64,000 nt of DNA, from the NCBI RefSeq assembly GCF_001645125.1, contig NZ_LXKA01000187.1, positions 1-64,000 of the forward strand, given 5' to 3'. The stretch comes from Paraburkholderia ginsengiterrae. Its GTDB lineage: Bacteria > Pseudomonadota > Gammaproteobacteria > Burkholderiales > Burkholderiaceae. Shown here piece after piece: positions 9,145-18,106 of this stretch. Each line of letters opens with the position of its first letter. The stretch's first letter is position 1. The translations under genes and the position numbers were made by a program. The notes under the pieces were generated by a model. It was not told where the DNA came from, made no database searches, and saw nothing but the letters and a program-made list of their open reading frames with translations.

Positions 9145-9789
9145 ATGACTCAACATCCTGGCAACCCTGCTGGTCTGTACGACCCGCATGAACTCGATCT
9201 GTTCGAATTTGCGCGGAGTGGGCGGCAGGCCGCGGGTGTCGTGCGCGTCTCGCAACTGCCGCGCATGTTAAACGAAGTCCCGGCAGAAGCGCCAGACCGC
9301 GATACCGCGTTCACCTGGCAAGCCGAAGGGGCGACGCAGCCGGAATTGCAGGATGACGGCACCGAGGGTCCCCAGCCTTATTTGAGGTTGGCGATTCACG
9401 GCGCTGCCTGGCTCGAATGTCAGCGGTGCATGACACCGTACTTGCAGACGTTCAACGTCGATGCAACTTACCGGATCGTCAACACTGAGGCGGAAGCCGA
9501 AGAGTTTCCGCTCGACGAGGATGAAGTCGAAGTGATCGTGGGCTCGCGCCAGTTCGATCTCGTCGACTTGATCGAAGAAGAGTTGCTGCTTTCCTTGCCG
9601 CTCGTGCCCAAGCACGAGGTCTGTCCCAAGGTGCACGAGAGTCTCGTCTCTGGTGTGGCGGGTACCGAAGGCGAGGGCGACGAGGGTGCGCTGGACGAAG
9701 CTGATGAGGGCGGCGAGCCCGAGCGGCCTAATCCGTTCAAGGCGCTCGAAAGTCTCAAGCGCGGTGAGCCGGACGACAAGAAGCACTGA
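9145..9789 (+). CDS. yceD: YceD (DUF177), 23S rRNA accumulation protein
   Basis: A 214-residue acidic DUF177 protein. In other bacteria this family is required for normal 23S rRNA accumulation, and it is nearly always directly upstream of rpmF, as here. Visible features are the central LECQRC metal-ligand-like cysteine pair, a very acidic segment (EEFPLDEDEVEV), and a charged C-terminal tail ending PDDKKH. The start at MTQHPGN has a good AGGAGC ribosome site 6 bases before it; the open frame extends 39 codons upstream but that part is not credible. Confidence 0.88.
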   Translation: MTQHPGNPAGLYDPHELDLFEFARSGRQAAGVVRVSQLPRMLNEVPAEAPDRDTAFTWQAEGATQPELQDDGTEGPQPYLRLAIHGAAWLECQRCMTPYLQTFNVDATYRIVNTEAEAEEFPLDEDEVEVIVGSRQFDLVDLIEEELLLSLPLVPKHEVCPKVHESLVSGVAGTEGEGDEGALDEADEGGEPERPNPFKALESLKRGEPDDKKH

Positions 9790-9890
9790 ACAGTTGCATG
9801 GGAGCGCGATGCGGGCGCATTGGCCATTTGGTCAGTGGCGGAGACCGGATCGGGCTGTGTTAGAATTCGGAAAATTTTTAGGAGTTAGTC

Positions 9891-10070
9891 ATGGCAGTTC
9901 AACAAAATAAGAAGTCGCCGTCGAAGCGCGGCATGCACCGTTCGCACGATTTCCTGACGGCAGCGCCGCTGGCCGTGGAACCGAGCACGGGCGAAGTGCA
10001 TCTGCGTCACCACGTTAGCCCGAACGGCTACTATCGCGGCAAGAAAGTCGTCAAGACGAAGAACGACTAA
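9891..10070 (+). CDS. rpmF: 50S ribosomal protein L32
   Basis: A 59-residue ribosomal protein of the large subunit: [20 protein letters not shown], then [12 protein letters not shown]. This is the form without zinc-binding cysteines, as usual in proteobacteria. A clear AGGAG site lies before the ATG and an AT-rich TAGAAT element just upstream. It is followed after 70 bases by a strong hairpin that should limit read-through into plsX, separating ribosomal from lipid gene dosage. Confidence 0.97.
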
Positions 10071-10141
10071 TCGTTTCACTGCGTTGCGCCCTTTGGCGTT
10101 TCGCGTGGCGATCGTCTCGCTTGACATTTTCCCGGCTCGGC

Positions 10142-10171
10142 AAAAAAGCGGCATTCAGTTGCCGCTTTTTT
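10142..10171 (+). terminator. Rho-independent terminator/attenuator between rpmF and plsX
   Basis: A perfect 12-bp stem, AAAAAAGCGGCA with TGCCGCTTTTTT, and a 6-base loop. It has A- and T-runs on both sides, so it may act in either direction. Confidence 0.88.
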
Positions 10172-10242
10172 GTGTCGATCGCAGTTGGCGCTTTGGCGCT
10201 GACCGCGGTTCCATGCAGGGCGCCTGATATTCGTCGCACTCC

Positions 10243-11349
10243 ATGACAGTAAAGCTCACGATAGATTGCATGGGAGGCGACCACGGCCCGTCCGTGACCG
10301 TTCCCGCGGCCGTCAACTTCGCTCGTTCGCATCCCGACGCGCAACTGCTGCTCGTCGGCATTGAAAGTGCGATTCGTGCGCAGCTGAAGAAGCTGAAGGC
10401 TCAAGACCTGCCGGCGCTGACCGTCGTCCCTGCTTCCGAGATCGTCGCCATGGACGATCCGGTCGAAGTCGCGCTGCGCAAGAAAAAAGACTCATCCATG
10501 CGCGTGGCGCTCAACCGCGTCAAGGAAGGCGAGGCGCAAGCCTGCATTTCCGCCGGCAACACCGGCGCGCTGATGGCGGTCTCGCGCTATGTGCTCAAGA
10601 CGCTGCCGGGCATCGAACGCCCGGCTATCGCGTCGGCATTGCCCAATCCCAACGGCTACACGATGATGCTCGACCTGGGCGCCAACGTCGACTGCGAGCC
10701 ACAGCATCTGCTGCAATTCGCGGAGATGGGGCACGCGCTCGTGTCGGCGCTCGAAGGCCGCGAGCGGCCCACCATCGGCCTGCTCAACATCGGCGAAGAA
10801 GTCATCAAGGGCAATGACACCATCAAACGTGCCGGCGAACTGCTGCGCGCGAGTACACTTAACTTTCACGGCAACGTTGAAGGCAACGATATCTTCAAGG
10901 GCACGGTCGACGTGATCGTCTGCGACGGCTTCGTCGGCAATGTCGCGCTGAAGACTTCGGAAGGCCTCGCGCAGATGCTCTCCAATATCATCAAGGAAGA
11001 GTTCGGCCGCTCGTGGCTCACCAAGGTGATGGCGGTGCTGGCCCTGCCGGTATTGATGCGTTTCAAGAAACGCGTCGACCACCGGCAATATAATGGTGCC
11101 GCATTGCTTGGCCTGCGTGGGCTGGTGATCAAAAGTCACGGTTCGGCGGACGCCTACGCGTTTGAGTGGGCTATCAAACGCGGGTATGATGCCGTCAAAA
11201 ACGGCGTGCTGGAGCGCCTTGCGCGGGCGATGGAAGAGAATGCAGGTTCTCTCGAACAGGCGGCGCGCGACGCGAGCGGTGCGGGTCACGCAAGCCCGAT
11301 CGCAGGCCAGCCGGCCGAGCCCTACGCTGCGCAATCCTCGAAGGCATAA
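10243..11349 (+). CDS. plsX: Phosphate acyltransferase PlsX
   Basis: Makes acyl-phosphate from acyl-ACP, the first step of the PlsX/PlsY glycerophospholipid route. The 368-residue protein opens with [16 protein letters not shown], the family signature, and contains [10 protein letters not shown] and [11 protein letters not shown]. It has an additional Ala/Gly-rich tail of about 30 residues. The stop overlaps the fabH start (TAATG), indicating coupled translation. Confidence 0.96.
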   Translation: MTVKLTIDCMGGDHGPSVTVPAAVNFARSHPDAQLLLVGIESAIRAQLKKLKAQDLPALTVVPASEIVAMDDPVEVALRKKKDSSMRVALNRVKEGEAQACISAGNTGALMAVSRYVLKTLPGIERPAIASALPNPNGYTMMLDLGANVDCEPQHLLQFAEMGHALVSALEGRERPTIGLLNIGEEVIKGNDTIKRAGELLRASTLNFHGNVEGNDIFKGTVDVIVCDGFVGNVALKTSEGLAQMLSNIIKEEFGRSWLTKVMAVLALPVLMRFKKRVDHRQYNGAALLGLRGLVIKSHGSADAYAFEWAIKRGYDAVKNGVLERLARAMEENAGSLEQAARDASGAGHASPIAGQPAEPYAAQSSKA

Positions 11350-12338
11350 TGGCTCAATCGACAATTTATTCCCGCGTGCTGGGCACCGGCAGCTACCTGC
11401 CGCCCGGGCGCGTCACCAATCAGGATCTGGCAGAACGCCTCGCCAGGGAAGGCATCGAGACGAGCGACGAGTGGATCGTCGCCCGCACGGGCATCCATGC
11501 GCGCCACTTCGCGGAACCTGATGTCACGACCAGCGATCTGGCGCTCATCGCGTCGCAACGCGCGATCGAAGCCGCGGACATCGACCCGCAGGCCATCGAC
11601 CTGATCATCGTCGCCACTTCCACGCCGGACTTCGTCTTTCCGAGCACGGCGTGCCTGTTGCAGAACAAGCTCGGCATCAAAAACCACGGCGCGGCATTCG
11701 ACGTGCAGGCCGTTTGTTCCGGCTTTGCGTACGCGGTGGCGACAGCGGACAGCTTCATCCGCAGCGGTCAGCATCGTACGGCGCTCGTGATCGGCGCGGA
11801 AACGTTCTCGCGCATTCTCGACTTTAAAGACCGCACCACTTGCGTGCTGTTCGGCGACGGCGCGGGCGCAGTGATCCTGCAGGCGTCCGACGAACCAGGC
11901 GTGCTCGCCAGCGCATTGCACGCGGACGGCAGCCATTCGAACATTCTCTGCACGCCGGGCAATGTCAACGGCGGCGTGATCGAAGGCAGCGCGTTCCTGC
12001 ATATGGACGGCCAGGCGGTGTTCAAGCTCGCCGTCAACGTGCTCGAAAAGGTCGCGGTCGAGGCGCTCGAAAAGGCCAATCTGTCGGCTGAACAGGTCGA
12101 CTGGCTGATCCCGCATCAAGCGAATATCCGCATCATGCAAAGCACCTGCCGCAAGCTCGGCTTGCCGCAGGAACGCATGGTCGTCACGGTTGGCGAGCAC
12201 GGCAATACGTCGGCTGCGTCCATTCCGCTCGCATTCGACGTCGCAGTGCGCGAGGGCCGCATCAAGCGCGGCCAGAACGTGCTGATCGAAGGCGTCGGCG
12301 GCGGCTTCACGTGGGGCGCGTCGGTTATCCGTTACTGA
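11349..12338 (+). CDS. fabH: 3-oxoacyl-ACP synthase III
   Basis: Condenses acetyl-CoA with malonyl-ACP to start fatty acid synthesis. The 329-residue thiolase-fold enzyme has the full triad: Cys123 (AVCSGFAYA), His256 (PHQANIRI) and Asn286 (GNTSAAS). The C-terminal glycine-rich loop is VGGGFTWGA. The start overlaps the plsX stop by one base. It is followed by fabD after about 100 bases. Confidence 0.97.
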   Translation: MAQSTIYSRVLGTGSYLPPGRVTNQDLAERLAREGIETSDEWIVARTGIHARHFAEPDVTTSDLALIASQRAIEAADIDPQAIDLIIVATSTPDFVFPSTACLLQNKLGIKNHGAAFDVQAVCSGFAYAVATADSFIRSGQHRTALVIGAETFSRILDFKDRTTCVLFGDGAGAVILQASDEPGVLASALHADGSHSNILCTPGNVNGGVIEGSAFLHMDGQAVFKLAVNVLEKVAVEALEKANLSAEQVDWLIPHQANIRIMQSTCRKLGLPQERMVVTVGEHGNTSAASIPLAFDVAVREGRIKRGQNVLIEGVGGGFTWGASVIRY

Positions 12339-12444
12339 TAACCGCCTCAGGCCAGCAGCGCGCGCGGCTGGCGGCGCTTGCGCACCGCCGGGTTTAGCTC
12401 GCGGTGCGCCACCCACAACTGACTACATCGAATTTGGGGACGAT

Positions 12445-13380
12445 ATGAAATTTGCGTTCGTTTTTCCTGGGCAGGGTTCGCAGACAGTCGGCATGCTCAA
12501 CGCATTCGCCGATCACGCGGTCGTGCGCGAGACGGTTCAGGAAGCCTCCGATGCGCTCAATCAGGACCTCGGCAAGCTGATCGCCGAAGGCCCGGCCGAA
12601 GATCTCAACCTCACCACCAACACCCAGCCGGTCATGTTGACCGCCGCTTACGCCATGTATCGCGCGTGGCTGCAGGCGGGCGGTCCGAAGCCGGCCGTCG
12701 TCGCGGGCCATAGCCTCGGCGAATACACGGCGCTGGTTGCGGCGGGCGCCATCGCGTTTCGCGATGCCGTGCCGCTCGTGCGCTTCCGAGCGCAAGCCAT
12801 GCAGACGGCCGTGCCGGTGGGCGAAGGCGGCATGGCCGCGATTCTCGGTCTCGACGACGACACGGTCCGCGCGGTGTGCGCCGAAGCGTCCGTGGCGGGT
12901 GTCGTCGAAGCGGTCAATTTCAACGCGCCGGCGCAGGTCGTGATCGCGGGGCATAAGGCCGCGGTCGAAAAAGCCTGCGAAGTCGCCAAGGCGAAGGGCG
13001 CCAAGCGCGCGCTGCCGCTGCCGGTGTCGGCGCCGTTCCACTCGTCGCTGCTCAAGCCCGCGTCGGACCAGCTGCGCGAATATCTGGCGAGCGTCGAAGT
13101 GCAGGTGCCGGCGATTCCCGTGATCAACAACGTCGATGTCGCCGTGGTCAACGAGCCGGCGCAGATCAAGGACGCGCTGGTGCGTCAGGCGGCCGGTGCG
13201 GTGCGCTGGGTCGAAAGCGTTCAGGCGATGTCGGCGCAAGGCGTCACGCACGTGATCGAATGCGGACCTGGCAAGGTGCTGGCGGGTCTGACCAAGCGTA
13301 TCGACGGCAACCTGACCGGTGCCTCGATCTTCGATCCGGCTTCGCTCGAAGAAACGCTCAAACTCGTGATCGCTGGCTGA
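12445..13380 (+). CDS. fabD: Malonyl-CoA:ACP transacylase
   Basis: Loads malonate from CoA onto ACP. In the 311-residue protein FPGQGSQ lies at the N-terminus, the nucleophile elbow is GHSLGE with Ser90, and the catalytic His199 is in SAPFHSS. The C-terminal glycine motif CGPGKVLAGL is present. A GGGGACG-type ribosome site precedes the ATG. Confidence 0.97.
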   Translation: MKFAFVFPGQGSQTVGMLNAFADHAVVRETVQEASDALNQDLGKLIAEGPAEDLNLTTNTQPVMLTAAYAMYRAWLQAGGPKPAVVAGHSLGEYTALVAAGAIAFRDAVPLVRFRAQAMQTAVPVGEGGMAAILGLDDDTVRAVCAEASVAGVVEAVNFNAPAQVVIAGHKAAVEKACEVAKAKGAKRALPLPVSAPFHSSLLKPASDQLREYLASVEVQVPAIPVINNVDVAVVNEPAQIKDALVRQAAGAVRWVESVQAMSAQGVTHVIECGPGKVLAGLTKRIDGNLTGASIFDPASLEETLKLVIAG

Positions 13381-13479
13381 AGGCCGTGCGGTCAGTGCCC
13401 GGAGACGGGTGCTGTGCAACGGCATCAGGACTTCGCATCAGGAATCAATCAGCCCACAGAAGGGCATCCGGACTGACAG

Positions 13480-14229
13480 ATGGAAAAGACTCTCGACAAG
13501 CAGATTGCAATCGTGACGGGCGCTTCGCGTGGCATTGGCCGTGCAATCGCAATGGAACTGGCGCGCCAGGGTGCGACGGTGATCGGCACGGCGACCAGCG
13601 AAAGCGGCGCGGCCGCCATCAGCGAAGCGTTTAACGCGGCGGGCGTGAACGGCCGCGGCGCGGTGCTCAACGTGAACGACGCGGCTGCGGCCGAAGCGTT
13701 GATCGACGGTACGGTGAAGGAGTTCGGCGCGCTGCACGTGTTGGTGAACAACGCCGGCATCACGCAGGACCAGCTCGCCATGCGCATGAAAGACGACGAC
13801 TGGGACGCGGTGGTCGACACCAATCTGAAGTCGGTGTTCCGGCTGTCGCGCGCGGTGCTGCGCCCAATGATGAAGGCCAAGGGCGGCCGCATCATCAACA
13901 TCACCTCGGTGGTCGGCTCGGCCGGCAACCCGGGGCAGATCAACTACGCCGCCGCGAAAGCGGGTGTGGCGGGCATGACCCGTGCGCTTGCTCGTGAGAT
14001 CGGCAGCCGCGGCATCACCGTGAATTGCGTGGCGCCGGGATTCATCGACACCGACATGACCAAGACCTTGCCGGAAGAGCAACAAACGGCGCTGAAGACG
14101 CAGATTCCGCTTGGCCGCCTCGGCAGCCCGGAGGACATCGCGCACGCAGTGGCGTTTCTGGCCTCGCCACAAGCGGGTTATATCACCGGCACGACACTGC
14201 ATGTGAACGGCGGAATGTACATGTCGTAA
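13480..14229 (+). CDS. fabG: 3-oxoacyl-ACP reductase
   Basis: NADPH-dependent short-chain dehydrogenase reducing 3-oxoacyl-ACP. The 249-residue protein has the Rossmann motif TGASRGIG, NNAG, and the catalytic Ser143, Tyr156 and Lys160 (INYAAAK). The C-terminus (GTTLHVNGGMYMS) is typical of FabG. It lies 99 bases after fabD, in the canonical order. Confidence 0.97.
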   Translation: MEKTLDKQIAIVTGASRGIGRAIAMELARQGATVIGTATSESGAAAISEAFNAAGVNGRGAVLNVNDAAAAEALIDGTVKEFGALHVLVNNAGITQDQLAMRMKDDDWDAVVDTNLKSVFRLSRAVLRPMMKAKGGRIINITSVVGSAGNPGQINYAAAKAGVAGMTRALAREIGSRGITVNCVAPGFIDTDMTKTLPEEQQTALKTQIPLGRLGSPEDIAHAVAFLASPQAGYITGTTLHVNGGMYMS

Positions 14230-14278
14230 CCAAATTCGGTTACTATCCGCGCCTTGATGCGTTTGCATACGCGTATAA

Positions 14279-14317
14279 GGCGCATGCCTTGACAGCAACC
14301 TGATGCGCCGCTTTTTT
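14279..14317 (+). terminator. Weak terminator/attenuator between fabG and acpP
   Basis: GGCGCAT (14279-14285) pairs with ATGCGCC (14303-14309), followed by GC and six T. The stem is only 7 bp with a 17-base loop, so read-through is likely. It would let acpP be expressed separately; a TAAAAT element at 14334-14339 lies 42 bases before acpP. Confidence 0.5.
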
Positions 14318-14381
14318 GCCGGGGCAAACCTGATAAAATGCGCGCACCTGTATTTTTGACTTTCTTTCCCTTGGAGGGGTA

Positions 14382-14621
14382 ATGGACAATATCGAACAGC
14401 GCGTCAAGAAGATCGTCGCAGAACAACTGGGCGTTGCAGAAGCTGAAATCAAGAACGAAGCTTCGTTCGTGAACGACCTCGGCGCCGATTCGCTCGACAC
14501 CGTTGAACTCGTGATGGCCCTCGAAGACGAATTCGGTATGGAAATTCCGGATGAAGAAGCCGAGAAGATCACTACCGTTCAGCAAGCGATCGACTACGCT
14601 CGCGCGAACGTCAAGGCCTAA
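14382..14621 (+). CDS. acpP: Acyl carrier protein
   Basis: A 79-residue acidic carrier that holds growing acyl chains on a 4'-phosphopantetheine arm at Ser37 ([12 protein letters not shown]). The arm is attached by AcpS, whose gene is also in this window. A strong ribosome site (TTGGAGGGG) precedes the ATG, fitting a very abundant protein. Confidence 0.98.
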
Positions 14622-14660
14622 AGTCATTCGCGCCTGCGTTTCTGCGTTGGCGGCGTATGA

Positions 14661-14706
14661 CGCCCTGCCGTGTCGGTTGCCGACGCTTGCAGGGTTGGCG
14701 CTTTTT
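14661..14706 (+). terminator. Probable terminator after acpP
   Basis: CGCCCTGC (14661-14668) pairs with GCAGGG-TT-GGCG (14689-14700, two bulged bases). An inner GTCGG/CCGAC hairpin lies within, followed by CTTTTTG. It would reduce transcription into fabF. Confidence 0.6.
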
Positions 14707-14772
14707 GCCGTGCAGGAGCCAGCAATGTTGACAGCGCAACTTTTCGCGCGAATGCCGACTTTCAAGAAAACG

Positions 14773-14867
14773 CCGGGCCGCCCCGCGTTTTTCGCTCCGA
14801 AGGACGTCCCCTTGGGGGATTGCCCCTCTCGGGGGCACCTGGTGCGAAGCGCCAGGGGTGGGGGCGG
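14773..14867 (+). repeat. Dispersed GC-rich intergenic repeat, copy 1
   Basis: Shares CCGGGCCGCCCC at one end and CTGG-GCGAAGCG-CAGG--TGGGGGCG at the other with the inverted copy at 63909-63973. Between them is a C-run/G-run hairpin (CCCCTTGGGGG). It lies between acpP and fabF, so it is tolerated inside an essential operon. Confidence 0.7.
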
Positions 14868-14948
14868 TTAACAGCCACAGGGCACACAGGGCAAGTTCCT
14901 GTGGCCGCTGTGGCTTTTGCTTTTGTCATCTATGAAAAAGGGGTTACC

Positions 14949-16187
14949 GTGAGCCGCCGTCGTGTTGTTGTTACAGGCCTGGGGCTGATTTCGCCTGTTG
15001 GCAATAATGTTGCCGACGGCTGGGCCAATCTGGTCGCCGGCAAGTCGGGTATTGCCAATATCACGAAGTTCGATGCGTCGAACTTTTCGACGCGTTTCGC
15101 CGGCGAGGTGAAGGGCTTCAATATCGAGGACTACATCCCCGGTAAGGAAGCGCGCCACATGGACACGTTCATCCATTACGGCGTGGCTGCAGGCATCCAG
15201 GCGATGCAGGACAGCGGCCTCGAAGTCACCGACGAGAATTCGGAGCGCATCGGCGTGGTGGTCGGTTCGGGCATCGGCGGCTTGCCGATGATCGAAGTGA
15301 CGCAAACCGAACTGCTCAATCGCGGCCCGCGCCGGATTTCGCCGTTCTTCGTGCCGGCTTCGATCATCAATATGATCTCCGGCCATCTGTCGATCAAGTT
15401 CGGCATCAAGGGTCCGAATCTCGCTATCGTCACCGCGTGTACCACGGGTCTGCACTGTATCGGCGAGGCTTCGCGCCTGATCGAATACGGCGACGCCGAC
15501 GTGATGATCGCGGGTGGCGCGGAATCCACCGTGTCGCCGCTCGGTATCGGCGGCTTTGCGGCGGCGCGCGCGCTGTCGCAACGCAATGACGATCCGGCAA
15601 CGGCTAGCCGTCCGTGGGACAAGGATCGCGACGGCTTCGTGCTGGGCGAAGGCGCCGGCGTGATGGTGCTCGAAGAGTACGAGCACGCGAAGGCACGCGG
15701 CGCGAAGATTTACGCCGAAGTCGGCGGCTACGGGATGAGCGGCGACGCCTATCACATGACCGCACCGCTGGAAGACGGCGACGGCGCGCGCCGCTGCATG
15801 CTGGCCGCAATGAAGAACGCGGGCGTCAATGCCGATCAGGTGAATTACCTGAACGCGCACGGCACGTCCACGCCGCTCGGCGACCTGGCTGAAACCACCG
15901 GCATCAAGCGCGCTTTCGGCGACCACGCCAAAGACATGGTCGTGAACTCGACCAAGTCGATGACCGGTCACCTGTTGGGTGGCGCTGGCGGTCTGGAATC
16001 GGTGTTCACTGTGCTGGCCGTGCATCATCAGGTGTCGCCGCCGACCATCAACATCTTCAACCAGGACCCGGCCTGCGACCTGGACTACTGCGCCAACATC
16101 GCGCGGGAAATGAAGATCGACGTCGCGCTGAAGAACTCGTTCGGGTTCGGCGGCACGAACGGCACGCTGGTTTTCAAGCGCGCCTGA
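14949..16187 (+). CDS. fabF: 3-oxoacyl-ACP synthase II
   Basis: Elongates acyl-ACP by condensation with malonyl-ACP. It is 412 residues from a GTG start ([18 protein letters not shown]). The catalytic set is Cys164 (ACTTGLHC), His304 (NAHGTSTP) and His341 ([11 protein letters not shown]). No ATG is available in frame at this position; the GTG follows AAAAGGGG. The frame upstream carries the dispersed repeat and is not coding. Confidence 0.96.
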   Translation: MSRRRVVVTGLGLISPVGNNVADGWANLVAGKSGIANITKFDASNFSTRFAGEVKGFNIEDYIPGKEARHMDTFIHYGVAAGIQAMQDSGLEVTDENSERIGVVVGSGIGGLPMIEVTQTELLNRGPRRISPFFVPASIINMISGHLSIKFGIKGPNLAIVTACTTGLHCIGEASRLIEYGDADVMIAGGAESTVSPLGIGGFAAARALSQRNDDPATASRPWDKDRDGFVLGEGAGVMVLEEYEHAKARGAKIYAEVGGYGMSGDAYHMTAPLEDGDGARRCMLAAMKNAGVNADQVNYLNAHGTSTPLGDLAETTGIKRAFGDHAKDMVVNSTKSMTGHLLGGAGGLESVFTVLAVHHQVSPPTINIFNQDPACDLDYCANIAREMKIDVALKNSFGFGGTNGTLVFKRA

Positions 16188-16201
16188 TCGTCCGAGAGTT
16201 G

Positions 16202-16687
16202 GTGACGCGCCAGTCCACTGCACCGGCTCTGCCGGTGCTTGCCCCTGAATCGGCAACGTCCGACGGAGCGCCGCAGCGGATCGCGCTGCGGCGCTCCGTC
16301 GCCATGCGCGTCATGTTGGGGGTTTCCGTTGTGACGGCGACAGCGGCCGTCCATGCCTGTCTCGCGGCGCAGTTGGGCGCATGGCAGGCGGTTCCGCTGA
16401 CGCTCGCCGTGTGCGCCTTGCTCGTGCTTGCCGCACACCGGCATGAGCAGGCGCAGCCTGTCGCCCTGAAAATCGGGCCGAGCGGTCTGTCCGTCTGGGG
16501 CCGGGCGGGCGTCCTGCTGGCGCAGGGGCGCATTGCAGGCTGCTCGCAGTGGAGCGACCGATTGCTGGTTCTGGCGCTCGCGCCCGAGCAGGGCCGCACG
16601 CGCACTTTACTGTTTTCCGCCGACGCGCTTCCGGCTCCCGTCTTCCGGGAACTGGCCGTGCTGGGCCGGCGTGGCGCCGGCGCCTGA
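16202..16687 (+). CDS. Small membrane protein between fabF and rpoE, YgfX/CptA-like layout
   Basis: I do not firmly recognise it. It is a 161-residue protein from a GTG start with GAGAG before it (a TTG one codon earlier is possible). It has a basic N-terminal tail, two hydrophobic segments (about residues 35-60 and 65-80), then a soluble domain with alternating hydrophobics (SGLSVWGRAGVLLAQGRIAG). The arrangement resembles the YgfX/CptA family. It is 14 bases after fabF and 102 before rpoE. Confidence 0.65.
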   Translation: MTRQSTAPALPVLAPESATSDGAPQRIALRRSVAMRVMLGVSVVTATAAVHACLAAQLGAWQAVPLTLAVCALLVLAAHRHEQAQPVALKIGPSGLSVWGRAGVLLAQGRIAGCSQWSDRLLVLALAPEQGRTRTLLFSADALPAPVFRELAVLGRRGAGA

Positions 16688-16723
16688 CTGTAACGACTGT
16701 AACCGCTGTTACCGGAGTAACGT
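16688..16723 (+). repeat. Four degenerate 9-bp tandem units upstream of rpoE
   Basis: The units are CTGTAACGA, CTGTAACCG, CTGTTACCG and GAGTAACGT. They lie in the 102-base gap before rpoE, and units two and three form GTAAC-CGCT-GTTAC. They may be binding sites for a regulator of rpoE. Confidence 0.55.
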
Positions 16724-16789
16724 CCCATCGTTGATGGGGACGCTACAATGGTGCCCCGCCATGCGCCCTATAGTTAACGGATTTATCAG

Positions 16790-17389
16790 GTGAGCGAAAA
16801 AGAAATTGATCAGATGCTGGTCGAGCGCGTCCAGAAGGGCGACAAGGCCGCGTTCGAGCTTCTGGTCTCCAAATACCACCGCAAGATTCTCCGGCTGATC
16901 TCGCGCCTCGTGCGGGACCCCGCCGAAGTGGAAGACGTCGCCCAGGACGCCTTTATCAAGGCGTACCGGGCGTTGCCGCAGTTTCGCGGGGAATCGGCTT
17001 TTTATACGTGGTTGTACCGGATTGCGGTCAACACGGCAAAGAACTACCTTGCGACCCAAGGGCGGCGCGCGCCGACATCGACCGAAGCGGATGCTGAAGA
17101 AGCTGAAACTTTCTCGGACGCGGACCAACTAAGGGATATCAACACGCCTGAGTCGATGTTGATGAGCAAGCAGATCGCTGAGACGGTCAATGCTGCGATG
17201 GCGGTTTTACCGGAAGAGTTGCGCACCGCCATTACTCTTCGTGAAATTGAAGGTTTGAGCTACGAGGAAATCGCTGAGATGATGGGTTGCCCAATCGGCA
17301 CAGTCAGATCACGAATTTTTCGCGCTCGCGAAGCCATTGCGGCAAAATTGCGTCCGTTGCTTGACACACCTGAAGGCAAACGCTGGTAA
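16790..17389 (+). CDS. rpoE: ECF sigma factor RpoE/AlgU
   Basis: Extracytoplasmic stress sigma factor that directs RNA polymerase to envelope-repair genes. It is 199 residues from a GTG start (SEKEIDQMLVERVQKGDKAA). Region 2 has DVAQDAFIKAYRALPQFRG and region 4 GLSYEEIAEMMGCPIGTVRSR. It is followed by its anti-sigma factor genes and mucD, the standard module. No clear sigma-E autoregulatory promoter was found by eye. Confidence 0.96.
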   Translation: MSEKEIDQMLVERVQKGDKAAFELLVSKYHRKILRLISRLVRDPAEVEDVAQDAFIKAYRALPQFRGESAFYTWLYRIAVNTAKNYLATQGRRAPTSTEADAEEAETFSDADQLRDINTPESMLMSKQIAETVNAAMAVLPEELRTAITLREIEGLSYEEIAEMMGCPIGTVRSRIFRAREAIAAKLRPLLDTPEGKRW

Positions 17390-17472
17390 TTCACCAGCCG
17401 GCCGAGCGGGGCGCGGGTGCAATATCTGGATTAGTGGTGTCACTACGGGGTATTTGTAAGATGGGGAGCATC

Positions 17473-18102
17473 ATGGGGTCGGTCTCGATGCAATCGCAAG
17501 CCAGCTCGCGCGGCGAGCGTCTGTCCGCTTTTGTCGACGGCGAGTTGTTCGGCGAAGAGCATCTGAATCTGGACACGTTTTTTTCCGAACTGAACGGCGA
17601 AGATCGCGCCGCCTGGTCGAGCTATCACCTGATCGGCGACGCTTTGCGTTCCGACGATCTGGCGGTCAGCCCGGCGGCGAGCAGCGCCTTCCTGAGCGGT
17701 TTTGTCGCGCGCTTCGAGAGCGAGCCGCATGTGCTGGCGCCTGCCGCCATGCCGGTTGCGCGCCGTCTGCTGGCGCTGCGCCGCCGTGTCTTGCCGGCCT
17801 TTGCCGTGGCTGCCGCTGCCGCCACGCTGACGTGGATCGTCGTGCCGCAACTGCAAGGTGTGCCGGGCGGCCCGGGCGCGCAGTTGGCGTCGGTCCAGTC
17901 GCATGGCGACGCAATGCAACGCGTGGCCATGGCCTCGGTGCCGGCAGCTACGCTCCAGCCGGTCGCGCAAGACGCCAACATCATTCGTGACGCCAGTCTC
18001 GACCAGTATCTGGAAGCTCACCAGCAATTCGCGCAGCAACCGGTCATGCCCGGTTCGATGCCGCTGATCCGCGCTGCCGCTGTTACTACGCAAGGCCAAT
18101 AG
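17473..18102 (+). CDS. rseA: Anti-sigma-E factor RseA/MucA
   Basis: Inner-membrane anti-sigma factor holding RpoE inactive until cleaved by stress proteases. The 209-residue protein has an N-terminal RseA domain (RLSAFVDGELFGEEHL), one transmembrane helix (about residues 100-120, LPAFAVAAAAATLTWIVVP) and a periplasmic part. The ATG at 17473 is chosen because GGGGAG lies 4 bases before it; an in-frame ATG at 17461 is possible. Confidence 0.92.
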   Translation: MGSVSMQSQASSRGERLSAFVDGELFGEEHLNLDTFFSELNGEDRAAWSSYHLIGDALRSDDLAVSPAASSAFLSGFVARFESEPHVLAPAAMPVARRLLALRRRVLPAFAVAAAAATLTWIVVPQLQGVPGGPGAQLASVQSHGDAMQRVAMASVPAATLQPVAQDANIIRDASLDQYLEAHQQFAQQPVMPGSMPLIRAAAVTTQGQ

Positions 18103-18106
18103 TTTG

